Assembly: GCF_901000735.1 (NCBI RefSeq)
Contig: NC_081551.1
Location: 11,032,281 to 11,096,280 of the forward strand
Direction: 5' to 3'
Source: Corylus avellana
Taxonomy: Eukaryota > Streptophyta > Magnoliopsida > Fagales > Betulaceae
DNA: 64,000 nucleotides
Part shown: one piece after another, positions 57,530-64,000 of the stretch
Position numbering within the stretch: position 1 is the first letter of the stretch
Layout: each line of letters opens with the position of its first letter
Notes under the pieces: model-generated
Databases searched by the model: none
What the model was told of the DNA's origin: nothing
What the model saw: only the letters and a program-made list of their open reading frames with translations
Position numbers and translations under genes: made by a program

Positions 57530-60500
57530 CTGAAGGACTTTCGTCCAATCAGCCTTGTGGGGGGGACGTTATAGATTATTGCTAAGGTTTTAGCCAATAG
57601 AATGAGGAGAGTTATGGATAGGGTCATTTCCAATCCGTAGAATGCTTTCGTCAAAGGCAGACATATTTTGGATTCGGTTCTTATTGCCAATGAATGCCTA
57701 GACAGCCGAATCAGATCTGGGGATCCCGACCTCTTGTGTAAGTTGGATATGGAAAAGGCTTATGACCACATGAACTGGAAGTTTTTACTCTTTGTTAAGA
57801 AGGTGCGGCTTTGTTGAGAAATGGTGCTTATGGATTGAGCATTGTATCTCATCTGTGCGGTTCTCGGTTTTGATCAATGGTTCTTCTTTTGGTTTCTTTG
57901 AGAGTTCGTGTGGAATGAGACAAGGTGATCCCCTCTCGCCTTTTTTGTTCATCATGGTTATGGAGGCGTTCAACAAAATGATTAATGTCTCTATAAACAG
58001 GGGTTTCATCAATGGTTTTTATGTGGGTGCCAGAAAGTTTGATCGGGTTGTCGTTTCTCACCTCCTCTTCGCTGATGATACGCTGGTTTTTTGTAGGGCT
58101 GCTCCTGACCAAATTAGATTTATTTTTTTTTTTTTTTTGATAAGTAATGTAGTATATATCAAAAAAAGCGCAAAGCGCCTCTAAGTACACAATAAAGTAT
58201 ACAAAGGAACCCAAACAAAACACCCAGAAAAACCCAGAAAAAACCCAAACAAACCAATCAAAAACCCAGAAAAACCCAATCAAACCAAACACCCAGCCAA
58301 AGGGGAATACAAGAGACCCAACCAAACCCCAAGAAAAGCCCTAGTGCATCTCAGGTGGAACCCTAGTGCACCTCAGGGGGAAAAGAAAAAGCATTTTTCG
58401 ATCCCAAAAAACCCCGCCGACGCCGGCCCTTCACCGGAGAGATGGAGCAATCCAGATTATTGAGCTCCCTCAACCCCTTAACCTTAGAAGCAGAAACTTC
58501 AACCTTAGGGGCAGAAACTTCAACCTCAGCAAGCAGGTCCTTGTTCTTATGCAGCTGCTTTGCGACTTTTTCCTTCACCCTCCGGGTATAAAACAGTTGG
58601 GACGAGGATTTAGAGGAGTAAATGGGAGTACCATTCTCTGTCATGCGAGGAAAAGGACGGCTAAGACTCCTCCCCATCTCAGCCGCCCCATCGAGAAGGG
58701 AAGTAGTCGAGAGTGAAGTGCATCCCTGCGACGAGAACAATGAGGTAGTAGCAGGGGAAAGAAAACAGCCAGCTTGAACCTCCACCGGCGCAAAGGGAAC
58801 CAGAACAGGGTCCTTTCCCTTAGAAGACAAAGAATCCTTCAACACCACCGGAGCGGGAGAGACAGCTCTCGGACTCAAGAACCCACGACGAAACAAACCT
58901 TTCTCCGAAGAAGAAGGACGAACAACCAGCTCCTCCTCCCCCCAAATTAGATTTATTAAAGCCCTTCTTATTGGTTTCGAGGCTGTCTCTGGGTTAAAAG
59001 TAAATCGGGTCAAATCTGTTTTGGTCCCTGTCGGAGGTACGGGTGAGGCGGGCGAGTTGGCTAGCATTCTGAGATGTGGTACCAGCTCTTTGCCTTTGAA
59101 GTATTTGGGTCTTCCTCTAGGGGCTTCGTTCAAGCGTTTGGCTATATGGGAAGACATCTTGGAGAAGATTGCTAGAAGGTTGGCCCCTTGGAAACGTTCG
59201 TATTTGTCCAAGAGGGCTAGGCTCACCCTCATTAAGAGCACCTTATCCAACCTTACTACATACTTTCTGTCTCTTTTTCCTATCCCTGTCTCTGTGGCGA
59301 ATCGCATTGAGAAGATTCAACGGGATTTGTTATGGGGTGGGCTCAACGACGAGCCTAAGATCCACTTCTTTAGTTGGCATGAGGTTTGTACTCCGATTTC
59401 TGAGGGAGGTCTAGGGATTCGGAGTTTGCGGCTTTTTAATCAAGCTCTTTTGGGGAAATGGTTGTGGAGATTTTCTAATGAAGAAGAAGCTTGGTGGAGA
59501 AGAATTTTGGTGGCAAAGTATGGGGTGTTGTGGGGCGGTTGGCGCTCTAAAGTTCCTCGTGGTTCGCATGGGGTGGGGTTATGGAAACACATTTATAGGG
59601 GTTAGAGGTCGTTTCACTGTCACTTTAGATTTGATCTTGGCTTGGGGGCGAAAGTCAAATTTTGGGAGGATTTTTGGTGCGGCGAGATGTCCCTCAAGGA
59701 TGCTTTTCCCGGTCTTTTCAATATTGCTAGCAATAAGGCTGCTTCCATTGTGGATATCAGGGAGGGCATAAATGGTATGGTTCATTGGAATGTTACCTTT
59801 ACTCGTAGAATTCATGATTGGGAGGAGATGGCCTTAGCTGCCCTTTTCTCGCTCTTGTATTCGCTCTCGTTGCGTGGGGAAGGGGAGGACCGGATGTGGT
59901 GGATCCCATCTAGAAAAGGGAAGTTTGAGGTTTGTTCCTTTTATAGTAAGCTTGTCCTTAAAGAGTCCATCCACTTCCCTTGGAAAAGTATTTGGCGCAC
60001 CAAGGTTCCTTCGAGAGGCCTTTTTTGCTTGGTTGGCCGCCTTTGGGAAATCTCTTACCTTGGATAATGTTCAGAAGAGAGGTATTGTTGTGATTAATCG
60101 ATGTTGTATGTGTGGATCAGAAGGGGAGTCTGTGGATCATCTCTTTCTTCACTGTGGGGTTGTGCGCATTTTGTAGGATGTTATCTTCTCTCGTTTCAAC
60201 ATGTGTTGGATTATGCCTAGAAGCGTCAAGGAGATGTTTGCTAGTTGGTGGTCAGGTGGTAAATCCCGAAGTGCTGTGGTGTGGAAGATGGCTCCCCTGT
60301 GTCTTATGTGGTGCTTATGGAAGGAAAGGAACGCTAGATGCTTCGAGGATTTGTCGAGAAACCTTGAGAACCTTGTTCATTTCTTTTTGTACATGCTTTT
60401 TACTTGGACTGCAGGCTGGCTAGCACCTCTAGTGATTAATTTTCCTGATTTTCTTTTTATGTTCTCTGCTTCTTTCTCTCCAACTTAGTCGCTTTCTTGT

Positions 60501-60575
60501 ATACTTCTTGTGTACTTGGGTTGCGCCCCTCTGCGCTTGTTAATGCATCTTTACTTATCAAAAAAAGAAAAAAAA
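57530..60575 (+). mobile_element. LINE-1 copy 4 (plus), interrupted by copy 5
   Basis: Begins inside the RT ([13 protein letters not shown]). The catalytic FADDT box is at about 58070-58084 and RT continues after copy 5 at 58942. The connection and zf-RVT follow (59021-60488) with shifts at about 59605, 60050 and 60180. The 3' UTR, with TTTACTTATC and an impure A-tail, ends at about 60575. No target duplication was identified. Confidence 0.85.
58123..58941 (-). mobile_element. LINE-derived copy 5 (minus): ORF1 fragment fused to a LINE tail
   Basis: Flanked by a 14-bp duplication CCAAATTAGATTTA at 58109-58122 and 58942-58955. The poly-T at 58123-58138 is its tail, with GATAAGTAAT following. 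Reading leftward it holds about 190 codons of a Ser/Pro-rich protein (58940-58363) containing RRVKEKVAKQLHKNKDLLAEV-like and RRRRGFLGSKN segments. This resembles the C-terminal part of plant LINE ORF1, which precedes the endonuclease in copy 6. ORF2 is wholly absent: an internally deleted, non-autonomous LINE. Confidence 0.7.
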
Positions 60576-60642
60576 GAAAAAAGAAGGAGATTAAATGATC
60601 TATCATATTGTATGATATGCGCAAAGTCAATATCATTACATA

Positions 60643-60678
60643 TCATATTTTTACTTATCAAACCCCAAAAAAAAAGAT
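60643..60678 (+). mobile_element. Possible LINE stub
   Basis: TTTTTACTTATCAAACCCC followed by an A-run, like the other LINE 3' ends. No convincing flanking duplication, so this is tentative. Confidence 0.45.
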
Positions 60679-63600
60679 ATTTCATTTAAGCTCCAACTGT
60701 AGGTTGCAGGGTGATTTTGATTTGGGAGGCATCTCTGCCTATGTTCCAGCCCCAACAGGATTAAAGGAGCTCAAGGATTGTGAGAGGGGCATGTTGGTGG
60801 ATCATGAAGCTTAACATAGTAGCATGGAATGTGAGAGGGTTGAATGCCCTCAAAAAAAGGTTACGTATTAGGGGTCTTTTGAAAGAGTCAAAAGTTGATG
60901 TAGTGTGTTTGATTGAGACAAAGATGGAGGTTATTTCCCGAGAGGTGGTTCATAGTCTTTGGGGAGGTCAACATGTGGGGTGGAAGTTTAAAGGGTCAAA
61001 TGGCTTGTCGGGGGGGATGTTATTGATGTGGCATAGGAGGGTGGTGGAGTGCAAGGAGGAGTGTGTGGGGCATTTCTCCTTGGCATGCTCTTTTCGAAAT
61101 GTGGAGGACAACTGGGAGTGGGCTTTTGGGGGGGTGTATGGTCCAAATGAGGATGGGGAGAGAAGGGCCCTTTGGGAAGAGTTGGCTGGTTTGATGAATG
61201 TGTGGGAGGTTCCTTGGTGCCTTGGAGGGGACTTTAATATCGTTCGGTTCCCTAGTGAGCGTTCCAGTGTTTCTTACTATTCCACTGGCATGATGGATTT
61301 CTCGGATGTCATATCAGAGAACAACTTGGTGGACATGCCCATGATGGGGGGTCAATTTACGTGGTCTAATAATCAAGAAAATGAGAGCTGGTCTAGAATT
61401 GACTGATTCTTGATTTCCTTGGATTGGGAAGATCACTATCCTGCAGTGTCACAAAGAAGACTTTAGCGCTTGATTTCCGATCACTTCCCTTTATTATTGG
61501 ACTATGGTGCCCCTTGTGGAGGTAATAAGTGCTTTAAATTTGAAAATATGTTGCTTAAAGCTGAAGGTTTTGTTGATATGGTTAGTTCTTGGTGGGGGTC
61601 TTATTCGTTTGAGGGTTTACCTAGTTTTGTGCTAGCTAAGAAATTGAAATCTCTCAAATTGGATTTGAAAAAGTCGAATGAGGAGGTGTTTGGGGACATT
61701 GGGAGGAAGAAAAAGGAGTTGTTGGGAGGTATTCAGGAGTTGGATGAGTTGGCAGAGGTAAGAGGATTAGCCCAGGAGGAGAAGGTTCGAAAGGCGGATA
61801 TGGTGAAAGATTTGGAGAACACCTTGCTGTGTGAAGAAATTCATTGGCGCCAAAAATCGAGAGCTTTGTGGCTCAAGGAGGGGGACCGCAATACTCGTTT
61901 CTTTCACAAGATGGCTAACTCTCATCGCAGGTTCAATCGTGTGGAAGTGCTTCGTATTAATGGCGTACTATCCGATGATCCAGCTAAGGTAAAAGATCAC
62001 ATTGTGAGGTATTATCAAAGCTTATACTCGGAACAAAGCACGTGGCGGCCTAGAATGGACAACCAGCCTTTTTTGTCCATAGATGAGAAGGATAATAGGT
62101 AGTTAGAAAGAGATTTTGAGGAAAAGGAAGTTTGGGAGGTGGTTAAAGGCATGGATGGGGATAAGGCTCCGGGTCCGGATAGCTTCTCCATGGCTTTCTT
62201 TCAAGCCTGCTGGGGTGTTGTCAAACATGATGTTATGGCGGTTTTTGCCGAGTTCCATCGTAGACGACAGTTGGTGAAGAGCTTGAATGCAACTTTTATT
62301 TCCTTGATCCCAAAAAAGGCGGATGTGGTGGAGATGAAGGACTTTCGGCCCATTAGCTTGGTGGGAGGGGTGTACAAAATTGTTTCTAAGGTTCTTGCAA
62401 ACAGGATGAGAATTGTGTTGGGTAAGATCATATCATACTCTCAAAATGCTTTTATTGGGGGTCGCCAAATCCTAGATTCTGGTCTTATTGCAAATGAAAG
62501 TGTGGATAGTCACATGAAGTCAGGGGTGCCAGGTGTTCTTTGCAAATTAGACTTGGAGAAGGCCTATGACCATGTGAATTGGGACTTTGTGTTGAATTTG
62601 CTGCATAGGTGTGGTTTTGGCGAGAGGTGGAGGGCGTGGATAGAGTGGTGTATTACGTCGGTAAGATTTTCCATTCTTGTGAATGGTTCTCCGGAAGGCT
62701 TGTTCAACAGCTCGAGGGGAATTCGGGAAGGGGACCCTCTTTCTCCATTACTTTTTGTGCTTGTTATGGAGGCTTTGAGTAAGATGGTGAATGCGACGGT
62801 TGACCAAGGCTTTTTGACTGGTTTCTCGGTGGGAAATAGGGTATTATCGGAGTTAGTGGTCTCCCACTCTTTATTTGCTGATGACACTTTGATTTTTTGT
62901 GAAGCTTCTATCGAGCAAATCCGGTATGTACGTCTCATTCTCTTATGTTTTGAAGCTGTTTCGGGTTTGAGAGTGAATCTTGGAAAGTCTAAAATTGTGG
63001 CTATTGGTGAGGTGGAGAACATAGGGGTTTTAGCTAATATCCTTGGGTGTAGTGTTGCCAATTTGCCGATGAAGTATTTGGGTCTCCCTCTTGGGGTGGG
63101 GTATAAGGATAAGGTTATGTGGAATGATGTGATTGAAAAAATAGAGCGTCAGATGGCAGGTTGGAAGAGAATGTATCTCTCTAAAGGAGGTCGGTTAACT
63201 CTCATTAAGAGTACTCTCTCTAATCTTCCGACTTACTTTTTGTCTCTGTTTCAGATTCCTATGAGTGTAGCTAAAAGACTTGAGTAAGTTCAAAGAGATT
63301 TCTTATGGGGAGGGATGGGAGACGAGCCTAAGTTGCATCTTGTAAATTGGAATTAAGTCTATCGTCCCCTTCGGTATGGTGGGCTTGGCATTCGTAAGTT
63401 GCACCAGTTTAATCAAGCTCTCCTGGGTAAATGGCTTTAGAGATATGCGAATGAGAGTGAGGCTCTGTGGTATAAGGTTATCAAAACTAAATATGAAGAT
63501 CAGGAGGGTGGGTGGTGCACAAAGGAGGCTTCAGGTTCCCATGGTGTGGGCTTATGGAAGCACATTCGTCAAGGTTGGAATTTATTCACCAAAGGTATTC

Positions 63601-64000
63601 GTTATGAGGTGGGGGTGGGTTCGAAAGTTCGTTTTTGGCATCATATTTGGTGTGGGGACTCCTCTTTGAAGCATGCTTTCCCATCTTTGTTTAGCATCGC
63701 CAGACACAAAGAAGCTTGGGTGAAGGATAACTTTATTTGGAGGAATGGGATTGTCGAGTGGAATGTCATTTTTGTGCGGCCAGTACAGGATTGGGAGATG
63801 GATTTGATTTCTTCTTTCCTTTGGTCGGTTGTACTCGTGCAAGATATCCATAGGTTCTATGGATCGTATTCGATGGTCATCGTCTAAGAAAGGCAAGTTC
63901 GAGGTTATGTCTCTCTTCAAGGTCTTGTCCAAATTTGACCATGAGGTGTTTCCTTGGAAGAGCATTTGGCGTATTAAGGTGCCTTTGTGAGTGGCTTTTT
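60679..64000 (+). mobile_element. LINE-1 copy 6 (plus), runs off the window
   Basis: The longest LINE copy. It starts inside ORF1 (last ~40 codons to TAA 60812-60814), which overlaps the ORF2 start at 60804 by 11 bases. ORF2 covers endonuclease, linker, RT and the start of the C-terminal region before the window ends. Confidence 0.9.
60804..63960 (+). pseudogene. LINE ORF2: endonuclease and reverse transcriptase (copy 6)
   Basis: Starts MKLNIVAWNVRGLN, the usual start of the AP-type endonuclease, with LIETKM, LGGDFNIVRFPSER (about 61225-61262) and ISDHFPLLLD (about 61470-61500). A coiled-coil linker follows. The RT runs from [15 protein letters not shown] (about 62160) through [13 protein letters not shown] and [11 protein letters not shown] to the catalytic FADD at 62874-62885. 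Then the connection domain ([19 protein letters not shown]). In-frame stops: TGA 61404-61406, one near 61465, TAG 62100-62102, TAA 63285-63287, and more after 63350. It nicks target DNA and primes cDNA synthesis there. Mostly intact between stops, so the decay is recent. Confidence 0.9.

Noticed and set aside
58363..59307. One 314-codon minus-strand gene
   Set aside because: The frame crosses the 14-bp target duplication at 58942. Its upstream third is antisense of LINE copy 4 and only 58363-58940 belongs to the inserted copy.
57356..60600. Target duplication for LINE copy 4
   Set aside because: No convincing direct repeat between the left junction near 57356-57530 and the A-tail at about 60575.
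51481..64000. Further PheRS beta exons
   Set aside because: I looked for the continuation after INFVPLKQ and saw only LINE sequence and AT-rich intron. The gene is therefore reported as incomplete in the window.
1..64000. tRNA, rRNA or other structural RNA genes
   Set aside because: None recognised by eye. The GGCGCC motifs are tRNA-complementary primer-binding sites, not tRNA genes.

Overview
This window is nuclear DNA from a flowering plant, very probably a woody eudicot. The only host gene I can recognise is a spliced eukaryotic gene with plant-type introns. Almost everything else is Ty3/gypsy (Athila- and Tat-like) LTR retrotransposons, a PIF/Harbinger-like DNA transposon, and plant L1-type LINEs with (A)n tails. 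I cannot name the species. Two short runs of N at 24736-24792 and 25150-25216 show this is an assembly scaffold.

Layout, left to right. Element A (minus strand, before 1 to 11718) is an Athila-like element with both LTRs. It carries two gag copies of different subfamilies in tandem, no pol, and a 'putative plant transposon protein' ORF at the env position. Small non-autonomous element B (plus strand, 7466-10192) sits inside A. A itself sits in the integrase region of decayed element C (minus, 11719-14390). Then come the LTR and gag start of an unrelated Met-primed element K (minus, 14391-15338), a chimeric non-autonomous remnant H (minus, 15339-17490), pol-less element D (plus, 17491 to about 21340), and the interior of non-autonomous element G (minus, about 21341-23675).

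G's 5' LTR (23676-23968 and 36751-37833) is split by a PIF/Harbinger-like transposon (23972-36747) with TTA target duplications, imperfect terminal inverted repeats and a broken MYB/SANT-like gene. That transposon contains the most complete gypsy element, E (plus, 27237-35715), which has gag, protease, RT, RNase H and integrase all broken by stops and shifts. A Tat/Ogre-like fragment follows (minus, 37834-38648 and 44715-45144). It is split by a composite insertion (38649-44714) whose two roughly 1.5-kb LTRs point at each other across 12 bp.

From 45145 the DNA is genic. Seven exons (45821-51480) encode the first 190 residues of the cytosolic phenylalanyl-tRNA synthetase beta subunit. The next exon is not found in the remaining 12.5 kb. 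That space holds at least six LINE copies (52041-64000), several nested with clear target duplications, and several LINE stubs of a few dozen bases.

The most interesting recurring signals are in the gypsy elements. First, 14-bp palindromes (consensus TGCGATCGATCGCA) come in pairs exactly 21 bp apart, and the pairs often recur every 65-69 bp; they lie in the LTR upstream of TATA, in the leader and in the 3' region of several element types. Second, a conserved hairpin is followed directly by an internal polypurine-tract-like motif. In the host gene, LINE-stub duplication has created a second potential 3' splice site that would add 15 in-frame codons.
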